Shown here: piece after piece, positions 44,292-56,345 of the stretch
Layout of the letters: each line of letters begins with the position of its first letter
How positions within the stretch are numbered: position 1 is the first letter of the stretch
NCBI GenBank assembly: GCA_027576995.1
Contig: JANBQC010000001.1
Location: 124,001-188,000 of the forward strand
DNA from: Dimargaris cristalligena
Lineage: Eukaryota > Kickxellomycota > Dimargaritomycetes > Dimargaritales > Dimargaritaceae
Reading direction: 5' to 3'
Length of the DNA stretch: 64,000 nt
Notes under the pieces: generated by a model
The model's database searches: none
What the model saw: only the letters and a program-made list of their open reading frames with translations
What the model was told of the DNA's origin: nothing
Made by a program: the position numbers and the translations under genes

Positions 44292-44966
44292 GGGTGGGCC
44301 AGGCAAACAGACAAAACTAAGCCAATGCGCAATTAAAAGAGACTGGGTAAGTATTATGTGATTGGCAGTAAGTTAAGCAAGGTAAAATGGTTTCAGTGGA
44401 ATGCGGGCACTTACCGGATTGAGTCTACCACGGCCCAAGGGCCCTTTTGGCTTAGCACCCGGTCCTCCAAGATACCGCGATTGAACTAGACCAGCTGACA
44501 CTATGTGGCCGCACGGCTTGCTGCATCGTGTGGGTCTTGTGGAGGCAGCTCGGTAGTAGTAGAAGAGAAATATTAAAATGGTTTCGAGCCATAGAGCCCC
44601 AGTTCTTGTAGGGACTGTGGAATAACGGCTGAAATCCCCCTCCCCTCACTAATATTGACCGTTAACCCTCTACCCCTTCGAAAGTGTGTTTCAACCCTGA
44701 CCCACTGCCCTATAACGCAGTATTAATACTATCTGAGCTGGTTTCAAGATTTTTACATTAAACTTTATTTAATTTCCTAAACAAGCCGGGGTCTTAAGCT
44801 AAGGGCACATAAAGATAGGAGGAGTGGACATCCAACTTCAGTATCTCGCCCGTCCTAAATCGGAACCCTCTGAATTAGTCAAAGTTCAAACTAAGTTCAC
44901 CCGTCACGTTAGAACGAGCAGATCATTCATCCCAACCCCCCCCCCCCCGCTGATTAGAATATACGT
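44292..44966. other. Intergenic region between BRAP and CTNNBL1
   Basis: BRAP promoter and CTNNBL1 3' flank (both minus strand), ending in a 13-C homopolymer at 44936-44948. No gene was seen. Confidence 0.5.
44936..44948. repeat. 13-bp poly-C tract
   Basis: An uninterrupted run of 13 C just downstream of the CTNNBL1 stop codon. Confidence 0.9.
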
Positions 44967-47900
44967 CTAAAGATTTTTCAAAATTGCCCGAAGCCGGTTG
45001 GCCTCGGCCTGGCGCGAGAGTTCCGACGATTCGGACGGGTCGATTTCCCCGGCCTCGCCGTCCAGCTCGGATTTAGGACCCGGCTCGGTATGCGTAGGGT
45101 CCACCGGAAGGCTGTCCAGATTGGCGATGTACTCTACGGTAATCATACACCCAACAAAATTAGAGTTCGATCGCCAGGGTAGAAAAATAGGATGAAGAAT
45201 TCGGGGACACGAAGGGACAGAGTTAGTTCAAGTATTCTGTAGGAAATATTCCGTGAAGCCCGGGGTGTTTCGGCGGTATCCAAGGCTGTATGATAATAAT
45301 AATAGTACTAGTATTCGCCACGCCAGTTGGGTAGTCTTTGGCTCTTACCCTCTACGTTGTGGCACACATCGGCCCATTGGCGGCCATAGCGTTTGAGCAG
45401 CATAGTGGCATGCTGCTTAATGCGGGGCGCTTCGCTCGCCAAATAGACTAGGACCAGATCGGTCATGTGGACAACGAATAGACCCTCCGTTAGCCGCCGG
45501 GTGTAAAAGCGTTCCTCGGTGTATTCTTCTTCGTAAGCATCTTCCATATTCAGGGCCTAGGGAGAGTAAAGCATTTAGGGATACGGCAACATGCAGGTTA
45601 GTTACTATCAGGCAGTAGGCCAGTTTCGAGTGACTTGGGTCCGTCAAATAAAGGGCACGGAATCCATCTAAATACATCTATATGTTTAGTTGTGCAACGG
45701 TACTCCCACTCACCTCACGCTCAGCGGCAATTTCCGCCTCGACAGGCTGGAGTCGATCCGTATAGGTCATGTGTAGTTCGACCAGCCGGTCTACCCGTTC
45801 GTAGCCGCTGTCCGGGAATTGGTTGACGACACGCCATCGGTCGGGGGTAGCCGGTTCCGTGTGTTTAAGGAGCGAGGCAATCACTGAAATGGTGTGTTCT
45901 ACTCGAGGTAGTGTCGGGAGGGGGGAGTTATGGAGATGGTCGCATACCGAAATTCGAGTTAGTAGAAAAACAGACACCGTGCCTCTCATATACTCATTAG
46001 AACGACTAAAGGGTTTCCGGGCTTTTCCAGTCGGTTATTAGGGGGAGCATTTAACCCTTGGGGTAGAATTCCATCCACATGGCCCCGGACAAGTGCCCAT
46101 TGGATCGAGCATAGTGGCCATATAAATGATCACTTGAAGGCCGATGGCAAAGAGGCCCTCTACCTACCTTCTTCGTCCGCCTCCGATATGATTTTATATT
46201 GCTTCTTAAACTTGGCCAGGCCCTATCACAAACGACGTGAGCCACCCAAATAACATGGTTCAATAAACATAATATAGATGCACCAAGCAGGACGTTAATT
46301 CGCGGCAACAATAACGCGATCACGGTAGGCAGCGAGATGGTTGCCCATCCGTCGGGAGAAGTCGACGCCATTTCACCATCAATAAGCAGGACCCTTATAC
46401 GTCCCCATCCGGTTATATTTAGGGCAGCGGGAACCATGTGGGGAATGCAACGCTATACCAACCTTTTTCATGAACACTTTCATGATGGGCACCAGGCCCG
46501 ACTCTTCGATAAATTTTTGAGCAATCAGTTTGGAAACGAAGTGGTTGGTGCACGTCGCAAAGTTGAGGACTTTGAGGGCCCTTGAGCGGGACAGAAGTTT
46601 AGCTCTATAGATGTTTGATCCAGGGTGATCGAGCGATAGTAAAGATACATGTTAAAGCGGGTTTAGCTACAATATGGGGGTAGGTGGGGCTGTGGCTTCC
46701 CGAGTAATAATCACAATGGTAACTTACTTGAGCATTAGGATCATTAATTCGACGCCCTCATTCTTTAAAAACTGGAGCTTAAGTTCGGGCTCACCGATCA
46801 TTAGGCATAGGATATCGAATAGATTTTCCATATACTCGATTTCGTCGCCCGAGTCTGGATCGCGCTGTCGGTAGACCTATCAAAGAAACCCCGCACCCAT
46901 TCGTACATATATTTATATATGCATTTTTGGAAGAACAAATAAATAACCAAATATGAGTGAGCATAGTGGGGGTGGGTTCCGGGGCCTGGGTGATATATAT
47001 GAGCAGGTGGGGATGAAATCAGTGACAATGGTCGTTAAAGTTGGCGGGGAGTGCCCCATGGAATTTTAAAGACATATGGCAAATGACTTACCGACAGGGC
47101 CTGAAGTATAGTATCGATTCCGCCGAGGGCCCCGAGGCGAATCTGGTTCGATGGTGAGCCCTGTAAGATAATCACCAGAATTTCGCTGGCGTATTGTAGG
47201 TTCGACGAGAACTGTCCCGCGGCGATCACGTTGAGCAACCAGGACAGAATGGCTGTGCGCTCCACAAGCTCAGTGACGTAGGTAGTACGGAGTTCGGTTA
47301 GATGTTCGATTAGACCCAGGGTCTGGAAAATGGCCGCCTGATCTTCGGGGCGATCATCTTGGAGTCGGCCGAGGTTTTGGACCACGAGTTCCAGCCCCTG
47401 GTTGGAAATAAATGCACCGACCATTGTATTAACCGCTTCGATCAAGGCGGCGGTGGCCCGCTCCTGTTCCACCAAGGTATGGATAGCCTCCTGGTCCAGC
47501 TCTTCCCCAGAGATTACGGGAATGGCATTGAAAACCGTTTCCTCGTCGGTCCACTCATTGAAGACCTCCACCACAATGGCGGCCACGTCGGTGTTCTCGT
47601 GGGACAATTGGGAGAGAAGTAGAGGAATAGTATCCAGTTGGGCCAGCTCAGTGAACTGTTGGGGCGCCTGTGATAGATTGACGAAGCGGTGTAAAGTGTG
47701 TTCCAGATCGATTTCTGATTCCATGAACTTGGCGGGTGTATCGGGGTAGCGGGCTCGCAATTCCTGGTTTTTGTTGATGGCACGTTCCAATTGAAGGGTT
47801 AGCCTCCGGATAGCGGGCAGGGTCAGTTCGGGGTCGGTCTCATCAGAGAGCACCGCCCGTGAAGAGCCCTCTACTCCGTCAATTTGGTCGATTTCTTCCA

Positions 47901-48289
47901 CAAAGTCGAGGATTTCCCGCTGCTGGTCACTGAAGCCGTCCCCGTAAAATCGGTGGTCCTCTTCGTCGTTGTCGTCAACTTCGGATGAATCGCCGTGGGG
48001 TGATGCCGGGGAGTCAGTCTCATGGCGCGGGCGGTGGGTAGGAGGAGGCGAGTGGCTGCTGGTTTCGTGTTTACGCTTAGCGGGGCCGGAGGGAGCCGGA
48101 GTCTGAACAGGGAGCCAATACGAGACAGCAGTCCCTGGGGATGAATGGGGGAGTTAGAAGAGAGGCTGGGTGGACCCCCTGGCTAGCCTAGCTACCAAGG
48201 GCCGGGAAGCTGCCATGGCTAGTCCATGGTGGAACTGGGGAGATGGGAGCCATGAAAATAAACGCGTACTGTACCTTGGACTGGCTCAT
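44967..48289 (-). CDS. CTNNBL1: Beta-catenin-like protein 1 (CTNNBL1)
   Basis: Eight exons on the minus strand (48289-48275, 48102-47092, 46876-46728, 46604-46463, 46222-46168, 45898-45714, 45556-45349, 45133-44967) give 643 aa. The basic/acidic N-terminus (PAKRKHE, then acidic residues) is followed by armadillo-type helices: LERAINKNQELR, KFMESEIDLEHTLH, LLLSQLSHENTDVAAIVVE, NLFDILCLMI and EEYTEERFYTRRLTEGLFVV. CTNNBL1 is a nuclear armadillo protein attached to the Prp19/CDC5L spliceosome complex. The first coding exon is only 15 nt (MSQSK). Exon 4 uses a GTTGGT donor, and the other donors are closer to consensus. Human CTNNBL1 is 563 aa; the extra length is N-terminal and in loops. It sits head to head with NOL10. 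Confidence 0.93.
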
Positions 48290-49214
48290 GCTTCGGGAGT
48301 TGGGGCTTAATAGGGATAGTGGGCCAATGTGGTAATAGCAATGGCTGAGTGGGATAGAGAAAGTAGGGAGGCTGGTGGATTCGGGCTAGTCTGGTCTAGG
48401 TCATCTTAAGGAGCTGAGACTAATAGGGAGTTGTTTTCCGTGGCTGGTGTCGCTAGCTGCTTCTGGGTTGTGAGGGATGAGCCACCACTCTATTTGGCAC
48501 CTCTACTCTACTATACTCGGCAAAGGCTCAACAGGCGCAACCCTATTTGTTGGGCCGGCATTTTCGGGGATATACTGCTGCTGGCTCCCCTATTATGTTC
48601 TTATTGTTAATAATAGAGGTTGGTGCACCACTCGCTCAGCGAAGTCTAGTTATTGCCTGCCAAACACCATTTTACTACAGGAAGGGTCATGGTGGCCTGT
48701 GGTGTGGGGAAGCTCTTTTAATAAGCTGATAAGCCTACACACCACATACGCTGCCTGCCTAGAATCACGTGATATAAAGGGGTGCCCCGATTTTCGCCCT
48801 AGTCTTTTTCCTTTTTTATATTAAGAAAAGGCATCAAGCGCAAATTAGGGAGGGGTATATAGAAAATTTAGCCAGCTATGCAGATTCCAAATGCCCTCCC
48901 AAAAAGTGAAAGTAGGACTGACTCTAAAGCAATTGAGACTATCTAGCGCAGCATCCAACACCATTCCATAAAAAAACCCCATTGTTACCGAACATCGTCA
49001 CCCATTGGATACATTCGTAGCTCATTTATCGTATTTCTAAACTACTCCCTTCGCCGAACCGTTTGAATCGGCCTCATTCCTCGCCTAAACCTCGTTCAAC
49101 CCAACCCCTTCAGTCCCGTGGTGCTGACCTCTCCTTTGGGCTACTCGACTTTCTGGCCCCGTGCTGACTATACCCCAGCTATTTAGTCTATTAGCACCCT
49201 TACTCTTCGCCACC
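48290..49214. other. Divergent promoter between CTNNBL1 and NOL10
   Basis: A head-to-head interval of 925 bp. The ORF at 48477-48824 (115 codons) has no recognisable features and overlaps the promoter side. No RNA gene was seen. Confidence 0.45.
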
Positions 49215-51383
49215 ATGGTCCTGCCGGTCAATAACGCCAACAATGTCCGGGTGTATACGGTGTGCGGTACAGCCGTCAACCGGAGCGTCCCAAAATGGGC
49301 TTCGAAAAAGGGCGACCGGGCTATGAAGAAGGATCAAGGTCGGTTAGTGGAATAATTACCCTCCCCACCCGCCTTCAACGGGGGTGTTTTATTTTAGTAT
49401 AGTATAGTATATCATACATGTACATTATGGTATGCCCACCCCCATCCCTATGGATAGTCCAAAATATATATCTAACCCGCATTATAAACCCGTATGTGTG
49501 TACGTATGTCTCTTGTGGACCGGATCCCCGATTCTAGATTACGCGACCCGCATCGAACTTATCCAGGACTTCAACTTCCCCTCCTCTTCCAACCGGATCA
49601 AAGCTACCCGCGATGGCAAATTTATTATGGCTACAGGTAAGTGCCTTTTGGCTTGATTGAGTAAACTGAGTGTAATCTTGATGTGCGCGGCGCTCGTTCC
49701 AATGTAACTAACCCCTTCGCCGCCTTATCACCCTAACCCTAAATTAAACAGGAACCTATAAACCCCGCATGCGAGTGTTTGAATTTGCCGAAATGTCCAT
49801 GAAGTTCGAACGGCACACGAATTCCGAGAACGTCAACTTCACCCTACTATCAGACGACTGGACCAAGAGTGTCCATTTGATGAGCGACCGGTACCTTGAG
49901 TTTCACTCCCACGGAGAAATGCACTACCGAACTCGTATTCCCGCCTTTGGTCGCGATCTAGCGTATCACCGGCCCACCTGCGACTTGCTCGTGACCGGCG
50001 CCCAATCCGAGGTCTACCGCCTTAACCTAGAGGAGGGCCGCTTCATGAAACCCTTCGAAACCAGCAGTGCCGCGGGCGTCAACGTGGTGGACATCAACCC
50101 GGCCCACCAGCTCTTTGGTTTCGGTACCGAGAGCGGGACCGTGGAGTTCTGGGACCCTCGGGCCAAACGTTGCATCGGAACAGTGGTACCCAGCGCCTCC
50201 CAGGCCATCGTAGACCCCTCCGTGAAGGACTACGGGGTGACTGCCCTGAAGTTCCACGACGATGGCCTGTCCTGTGCCGTGGGAACTTCGGCGGGCCAGG
50301 TGATGCTCTACGATCTCCGAAACGCCTCTCCCTACCTATCCAAGGATCATCGCTACAGTCTGCCCATTAAGAGCCTGGCGTGGCACACCTCGGCCATGGA
50401 CACGGCCGACCGGCAGCACCGGGTCATCAGTACCGACAGCAAGGTGATTCGTATCTGGGACAAGTTCACGGGCAAGCAAATGACCTCCATTGAGGCCAGT
50501 CGGCCCCTGAACGACGTGTGCGTCCTGGGTAACTCGGGCATGATGTTTGCCGCCAACGAAGGTGCCGATATTTACGGGTTTTATATCCCGGCCCTCGGCC
50601 CCGCGCCCCGCTGGTGCTCCTTCCTGGACAACCTCACGGAAGAAATGGAGGAGAACCCCAAACACACCATCTACGACGACTACAAGTTCGTTACACGCAA
50701 GGAGCTATCGTCGCTCAGCCTGGACCATCTGGTGGGCACCAACCTGCTACGGCCCTACATGCACGGATTCTTTGTCAATCTGCGTCTGTACGACAAGGCC
50801 AAGTCGATTGCCGAGCCCTTTGCCTACGACGAGTACCGCGAGAAGCAACTCCGCACGATTCTGGACAAGGAACAGGCCTCCCGTATCCAGGCCACCGGCA
50901 CCAAGAAGGAGCGCAAGGTCAATCGCCTGCTCGCCGAACGGGCCGCCAAGCAAAAGAGCCTCCTCACTGGGCACCGGTCCAAGTCGGACGGTGCGGCCAA
51001 GAACCTGCCCAGCCTCCTCCACGACAGCCGCTTTACTGCCATGTTTGAAGATCCCGATTTTGAGATTGATAGCGAAACTCAAGAGTTCCAGGCTCTTCAA
51101 GCCGGTCAGGTAAGTCGACATTGGGTGCTAGCGAAACCATTTATCCAGCTAGGTCCACAGGCACTCCTTGTCCTGTCCTATTTGGCCTATTAGGTGGTAC
51201 GTGTGACTAACTAAGTATTGCCAATTTATGCTGTTTATATTATCCTTGTTTTTTAACGCTGCGCTTGAACCATGCCATACCATACCATACCATACCACGC
51301 CCGCCGGCCAACAGTCTATTTATGCCATGAAGCAGGCCGGCACTTTCCAGAAGGAAGATCAAGACGGGGCCGACTCTGAGTAA
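49215..51383 (+). CDS. ENP2: NOL10/ENP2 WD40 ribosome biogenesis factor
   Basis: Four exons (49215-49338, 49538-49636, 49752-51109, 51315-51383) give 549 aa. NNVRVYTVCG, IELIQDFNFP, IMATGTYKPRMRVFE, RYLEFHSHGEMHYRTRIP, FGRDLAYHRPTCDLL and SEVYRLNLEEGRF are NOL10/ENP2 signatures in the WD40 part (about 40-390). The NUC153 motif FEDPDFEIDSETQEF lies near residue 500. ENP2 is a nucleolar SSU-processome component required for 18S rRNA maturation. Intron 1 uses the weak donor GTCGGT, and exon 2 restores the conserved Y-x-x-R-IELIQDF. The protein ends 40 residues after NUC153, so it lacks the long charged C-terminus of human NOL10 (688 aa). Confidence 0.94.
51275..51297. repeat. (CCATA)n pentanucleotide repeat
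   Basis: About four and a half tandem CCATA units in the last intron of NOL10. Confidence 0.85.
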
Positions 51384-52265
51384 TCGGTCCGCCCAGTTGT
51401 TTTGGGCCAGAGCCAGGCCAATTTGTGTTTCCCGTTAAATTGACCTTTCTTATGGGCCACCCTTTGTTTTTTATCCACCATTAAATGGGCATTACATTCA
51501 ATAGAGCGGTGGTGTATCCGGGTGATTTGGAACATTTCGGTTCACATTTGGTTTTTTCCATTAATTGCGGGGTTGGTGATAATGGTTGAGGGCCCAGTTT
51601 GCTGAGTCCTCGGGGCTTCGAGTGGACATAGGAGGGGGGGGATATGCTGGTTGCTTTGGGTCTATTCATATAACAAACAGCGTGGCGTACGGCAACACTC
51701 CCGTCCTTCTATTGACGGACAGTATGGAGGAGGGATATATAGAAGCCACCTATTGCCAGGACATCACGTGAGAGGCGGTCCTCTTTGTTCCAGTGCTGAT
51801 TGCGTCGTGGGTGCTGGAGGGACATTGGATAGTACAACTGAGGATAGTGATGATGTATACGTTACATGTATGGCCCAGCAATATTGGAGAGAGATGCCAC
51901 ATTGTTTTTTTAAAACATCTAATTAAGTACACCTGCCATTGGGCGCATCGGAAAAATAGAAAGAAAAAAAAACGCGCAGCCCCATTAAATTGCAGTGCTA
52001 TTTCGGTATAATAATAATGGTTTGGGGAGGTCTAGAGTAATATACTCTATACTACACTGCCCCCCTACAGACTGCCCCGTATTATGTAGTATTCTATTCC
52101 AAGCTATTCACTTTGCAGCGACCTTCTCCTAGCCCAGTAGATTCCCCCTTGATTGCCCTTGTCCATTAGTTTTATATCACTGCTCTATTACTCTATAAAC
52201 CTCCTCCCATTTGTGTACACACACACACACACACGCACACATATATATCCACACGGTCGGTGCTC
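51384..52265. other. Intergenic region upstream of RPO41
   Basis: NOL10 3' flank followed by the RPO41 leader, which holds an AC repeat and TATATATC at 52241-52248. Short ORFs are unsupported. Confidence 0.45.
52217..52234. repeat. (AC)n microsatellite
   Basis: Nine AC units about 30 bp upstream of the RPO41 ATG. Confidence 0.9.
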
Positions 52266-55200
52266 ATGTACTTTGCATTCAGCTCCGTGGCCCGGCGGGC
52301 GGTCGCTCCCGGGGCCAGGCCGCTCCGTTTCCGTCAGCGCCCATTCCATGCGACCTTGGATCACCCCCGGTTGTTGCGCTACTCCACCCAGGGCTCGTCT
52401 CTCCTCAGCACCACGTCCCTGGGCCCCCGGGCCGCATTCCACGGGTCCCCTGCCCCTCGGCTCCAGGACACTGCAGCCCAGGCCCACCAGTCGGCTTTGC
52501 GCCTTCAGGAAGAAGACGAGCATCTTTCCACTAATTCGGATCCCGATTCGTTTGCTCCAGCCTCCCACACTGAAAACTCACCTGCTCCCGGCTCGACTTC
52601 GGCCGACATCCTCGCCGGATACAGTCCGCTTATTCTACCCTTCGAAGCCCAGGGGAAAGAGTTGGTTTTCCCCGGTTATTACACCCTGGAGAATCAGCTG
52701 GCTTTAGCCCACGCCTGCTTGGTCTCGGGCGACTATCTCCGGGCCCGGCGCATGATCGCCGGTCTGTACCAGCTCCACCCCCGGGAAACCCAAAAGGCCG
52801 TCGATATCTCCATTCATAACACCCTGCTCAACGGCCTGATGGAGGCCCAGCCCCGCCCCCAAAACCTGGTTGCCCTCGAATGGTTCGACTCCCTCCGCAA
52901 ATTCAAACTCTCCCCTACCATCGATACCTATGCCATCATGATCAAGGGCTTTTTGCGGCTGGAGGACGAGCGCGTTATCAAGGTGCTCCTGGAGGACTTG
53001 GAAAAGCGTAATTTGCAGCCCGCCAATCTACTTTATAGCCGCTATCTGCACCAGTCCGATGTGACCAAGATCATCCCGTTGGTGGTGAGCAGTCTCGGTG
53101 AAGCCACCTCTGCCACCCCCGAGATGGACCAATTCATCGAGCTTCAGCGCCGTCTCTACGCGGGCACCGCTGTCCCTGATCCCCTGGCCCCCGGCCCGGT
53201 CACCACGTCGGATACCCTGACCAACCCCATCCAATCCAGCACTACCCTGGGCGTCCAGCTGCTGCGCAGTACCCTCGCCGCCCTGAATACCGAGCAGTAC
53301 AGTCTGTACGAAAAGCAGATTCGCGTCGAGCAGGAGTCCGTCGAGGCCTCTCTAACCCAGTTCCAGGCCGCCCGGGAGTCCCGGAACGATCCCTTTGCCC
53401 AACTCAATATCACCGCCCTCAAGAGCCACATGTTGGACTGGCACACCAAAATCACCGACCTCGTGGAGAAGGAGATTTTTCTCATTGATCGCCTGGACCC
53501 CAATGACACTGACAATGCCCAGCGCCTCCTTTACGGCCCCTTCCTCAAGGCCATTTCCCCGCGCAAAGTCGCTCTCATCACCATCCTCGCCGTCTTTGAG
53601 GTCTACGCTATGCGGGGTGGCAACGAACCCCACCTCGACCATACCTCGGTTACCCGGGCCGTTACGAATATCACCAAAAACCTCGAAAGCGAATACAACT
53701 CCATCCAGTTTCGCAAGAAGGACAACTCCAATTTGATTCCCCGCTTTATGGCCACGAACAGCCTACACGCCTCTGGCAAGCTGTTGAACATGGCTGTGCG
53801 GAAGGCTATGGAAAAAATCGAAGAGCTCAATCTCAAAACCGAATGGTACCCCAAGTGGCCCGAGGCCAGCCGCGCCCGGATCGGGACGCTATTGCTGTCA
53901 TTTCTACTCGATACCGCCCGCCTGCCCTCCAACCGAATCGACCCCCAAACCGGCGAGGCCATCAAGCAGAACGTATCCGCCTTCTACCATTCCTATGTGT
54001 TTGAGCATGGTAACCGTATTGGCGTGATCAAGTTCTCCAAGGAGGTCCTCGAGCTCCTGAGTCGAGAGAATAGCAGCGATAAATTCAGCCCCAGCTCCCT
54101 ACCCATGGTGGTGCCCCCCCGGCCCTGGCTCACCCACGAATCCGGTGGCTATCTAACCCTCAAGAGCATGGCGGTGCGGCTCAAGAACCTGCCCGATGAA
54201 ATCCGCTATCTGCGCGCGGCTTCCGACGCCGGCCGCTTAAATACCATTCTGACGGGTCTCGACGTGCTGGGAACTACCCCCTGGCGTATTAACCGACCCG
54301 TCTACGAGGTGGTGCTGGAGATTTGGAACTCCGGCGAGGGTCTGGCCGACATCCCACCGGCCAAGGCCCCCCTCGAAATGCCCACCCGTCCGAGCGACTA
54401 CAAGACCAACATCGACGCCCAGCGGACCTACACCCGCCAGCGTATGGAGGCGCAGCAGGCCATCGCCAACAACCACTCTTTGCGGTGCAGTGCCAATTAC
54501 AAGGTAGTTATTGCCCAGGCCTTCTTGGAACACGAGTTCTTCTTCCCGCACAATCTGGACTTCCGGGGCCGGGCCTACCCCATCCCCCCTCACCTTAACC
54601 ATATGGGGGACGATTTATGCCGTGGCCTCCTGCACTTTGCCAAGGGCCAACCCCTAGGCGCCGGCGGGTTGCGCTGGCTGCGCATTCAATTGGCTAATCT
54701 GTACGGGTTCGACAAGCATTCCTTTGACGATCGGGAGCAGTTCGCCATTGACCACATGGACGACATTCGGGACTCGGCTCTCAACCCCACCGGTGGCCAG
54801 CGGTGGTGGCTGAAGGCCGAAGACCCCTGGCAGTGCCTGGCCACCTGCTTCGATTTGGTGGCCGCCCTCGACTCCCCCTACCCCGAAAACTACGTCAGCC
54901 ACTTGCCGATTCACCAGGACGGTACCTGCAATGGTCTGCAGCACTACGCCGCCCTCGGTTGCGACCGACGGGGGGCTGAACAGGTCAATCTGCTCCCGTC
55001 GGATTCGCCCCAGGACGTGTACAGCGGGGTGCTGGAGTTGGTTCTCAAGGCCATTGCCCGGGATTTCGAAGAGGGCCACGAGCTAGCGCTGCTGTTGAAG
55101 GGCCGGGTCAATCGGCGGGTTATTAAGCAAACCGTCATGACCAACGTCTACGGGGTCACCTTTGTCGGCGCCCGCGAGCAAATCTTCCGTCGGCTCCGGG

Positions 55201-56345
55201 AAGACGAAGACGTCGATCCGGAAAAGCTCTTCCGGTGTAGTAACTACCTTGTGAATCTAGTCTTTGAATCCCTCGGCGAGATTTTCTACTGTGCCCGGCA
55301 GATCCAGGACTGGCTCAATGAAGCGGCGAGGCGGATATCAGCCAGTGTCGATATCGAAATGGTTAACAATCTGGCCAGCGAGCTGGCCGCCAAGGGCATC
55401 CCATCCACCGCGGGCAAGAGCAACGCTAGTCGAACCCCGGGGGCCCTCCCCACCCGGGGTAATAAGGGCAAGGGCAAGGGCAAGAATAAAAGCCAGCAGA
55501 TTCAGGAAGTCCGCGAACACATGAACTCGGTCATTTGGACCACGCCGTTGAATTTAACCGTGGTGCAGCCCTACCGGAATGTCGCTAACCGAGTGATTCA
55601 GACCTCCCTTCAGCACATGCGGATCCGAGACCCGACTCAAGCGGCCCCCGTCAACCCTCGTAAACAGCGCACGGCGTTCCCCCCCAATTTTATCCACTCG
55701 TTGGACGCGAGCCACATGATGCTGTCGGCTATTGAATGCTACAAACAGGAACTCACTTTTGCGTCCGTTCACGATAGTTACTGGACCCACGCCTGTAGCG
55801 TAGATCAGATGAACATTATTCTACGGGACCAGTTTATTGCCCTCCACGAGAAGCCCATCCTCGAGAACCTGCTGGAGGAATTCAAAAATCGGTACGGATC
55901 CCATATGACTATGGTGCAGCGCGAAATCAGAAAGACCTCGAAACTGAAGGCCGGTAAAGCCCCGGCTGGAGCGTCTAGCCTGCCCAGAAGGGCAGCCACT
56001 GACCCGGACCTGGATCCGTCCGGGACAACCCCGCACTCGCTGGAAGCAGTGGGGGATGACGTACTAGGCGTCGATGGAGACGACCCCGAGGCCTTAATGG
56101 GCGACGATGGGTTCGATTGTGGCGCCTCGTCGTCCGAAATGGTCGTCAAGGAAGCTAGTCCCGAGGATATCGAGTCCTTCCTCCGGGATGCCCTGGATAC
56201 CAATACGCAGGGCGCTAGCCAAGGCGCCCCGAAAAAGGGCCGCTCGAAGCCCCTCGAATTTGTTCCCATTGAATTCCCCCCACTTCCGGTGAAGGGCGAC
56301 TTTGACATTGCCGAAGTTGCCAAAAGCAAGTACTTCTTCCACTGA
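52266..56345 (+). CDS. RPO41: Mitochondrial DNA-directed RNA polymerase (T7-like)
   Basis: A single exon of 1359 aa from ATG 52266. The N-terminus is a mitochondrial presequence (SSVARRAVAPGARPLRFRQR). Residues about 130-260 contain PPR-like helices (PTIDTYAIMIKGFLRLEDER). The catalytic palm, fingers and thumb follow: HNLDFRGRAYPIPPHLNHMG, motif A HQDGTCNGLQHYAALG with Asp885, motif B RRVIKQTVMTNVYGVTFVG, and motif C ASVHDSYWTHA with Asp1170. The enzyme transcribes mtDNA with Mtf1. Two insertions stand out: a GKGKGKGKNK-containing linker at about 1044-1077 between motifs B and C, and about 105 low-complexity residues (1225-1330) before the universal FPPLPVKGDFD...YFFH end. The reading frame is uninterrupted. 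Confidence 0.96.
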   Translation: MYFAFSSVARRAVAPGARPLRFRQRPFHATLDHPRLLRYSTQGSSLLSTTSLGPRAAFHGSPAPRLQDTAAQAHQSALRLQEEDEHLSTNSDPDSFAPASHTENSPAPGSTSADILAGYSPLILPFEAQGKELVFPGYYTLENQLALAHACLVSGDYLRARRMIAGLYQLHPRETQKAVDISIHNTLLNGLMEAQPRPQNLVALEWFDSLRKFKLSPTIDTYAIMIKGFLRLEDERVIKVLLEDLEKRNLQPANLLYSRYLHQSDVTKIIPLVVSSLGEATSATPEMDQFIELQRRLYAGTAVPDPLAPGPVTTSDTLTNPIQSSTTLGVQLLRSTLAALNTEQYSLYEKQIRVEQESVEASLTQFQAARESRNDPFAQLNITALKSHMLDWHTKITDLVEKEIFLIDRLDPNDTDNAQRLLYGPFLKAISPRKVALITILAVFEVYAMRGGNEPHLDHTSVTRAVTNITKNLESEYNSIQFRKKDNSNLIPRFMATNSLHASGKLLNMAVRKAMEKIEELNLKTEWYPKWPEASRARIGTLLLSFLLDTARLPSNRIDPQTGEAIKQNVSAFYHSYVFEHGNRIGVIKFSKEVLELLSRENSSDKFSPSSLPMVVPPRPWLTHESGGYLTLKSMAVRLKNLPDEIRYLRAASDAGRLNTILTGLDVLGTTPWRINRPVYEVVLEIWNSGEGLADIPPAKAPLEMPTRPSDYKTNIDAQRTYTRQRMEAQQAIANNHSLRCSANYKVVIAQAFLEHEFFFPHNLDFRGRAYPIPPHLNHMGDDLCRGLLHFAKGQPLGAGGLRWLRIQLANLYGFDKHSFDDREQFAIDHMDDIRDSALNPTGGQRWWLKAEDPWQCLATCFDLVAALDSPYPENYVSHLPIHQDGTCNGLQHYAALGCDRRGAEQVNLLPSDSPQDVYSGVLELVLKAIARDFEEGHELALLLKGRVNRRVIKQTVMTNVYGVTFVGAREQIFRRLREDEDVDPEKLFRCSNYLVNLVFESLGEIFYCARQIQDWLNEAARRISASVDIEMVNNLASELAAKGIPSTAGKSNASRTPGALPTRGNKGKGKGKNKSQQIQEVREHMNSVIWTTPLNLTVVQPYRNVANRVIQTSLQHMRIRDPTQAAPVNPRKQRTAFPPNFIHSLDASHMMLSAIECYKQELTFASVHDSYWTHACSVDQMNIILRDQFIALHEKPILENLLEEFKNRYGSHMTMVQREIRKTSKLKAGKAPAGASSLPRRAATDPDLDPSGTTPHSLEAVGDDVLGVDGDDPEALMGDDGFDCGASSSEMVVKEASPEDIESFLRDALDTNTQGASQGAPKKGRSKPLEFVPIEFPPLPVKGDFDIAEVAKSKYFFH

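Noticed and set aside
48477..48824. 115-codon ORF in the CTNNBL1/NOL10 interval
   Set aside because: Cys/Trp/Tyr-rich chance-like sequence in a promoter region, with no family resemblance and codon use unlike the C-rich genes here.
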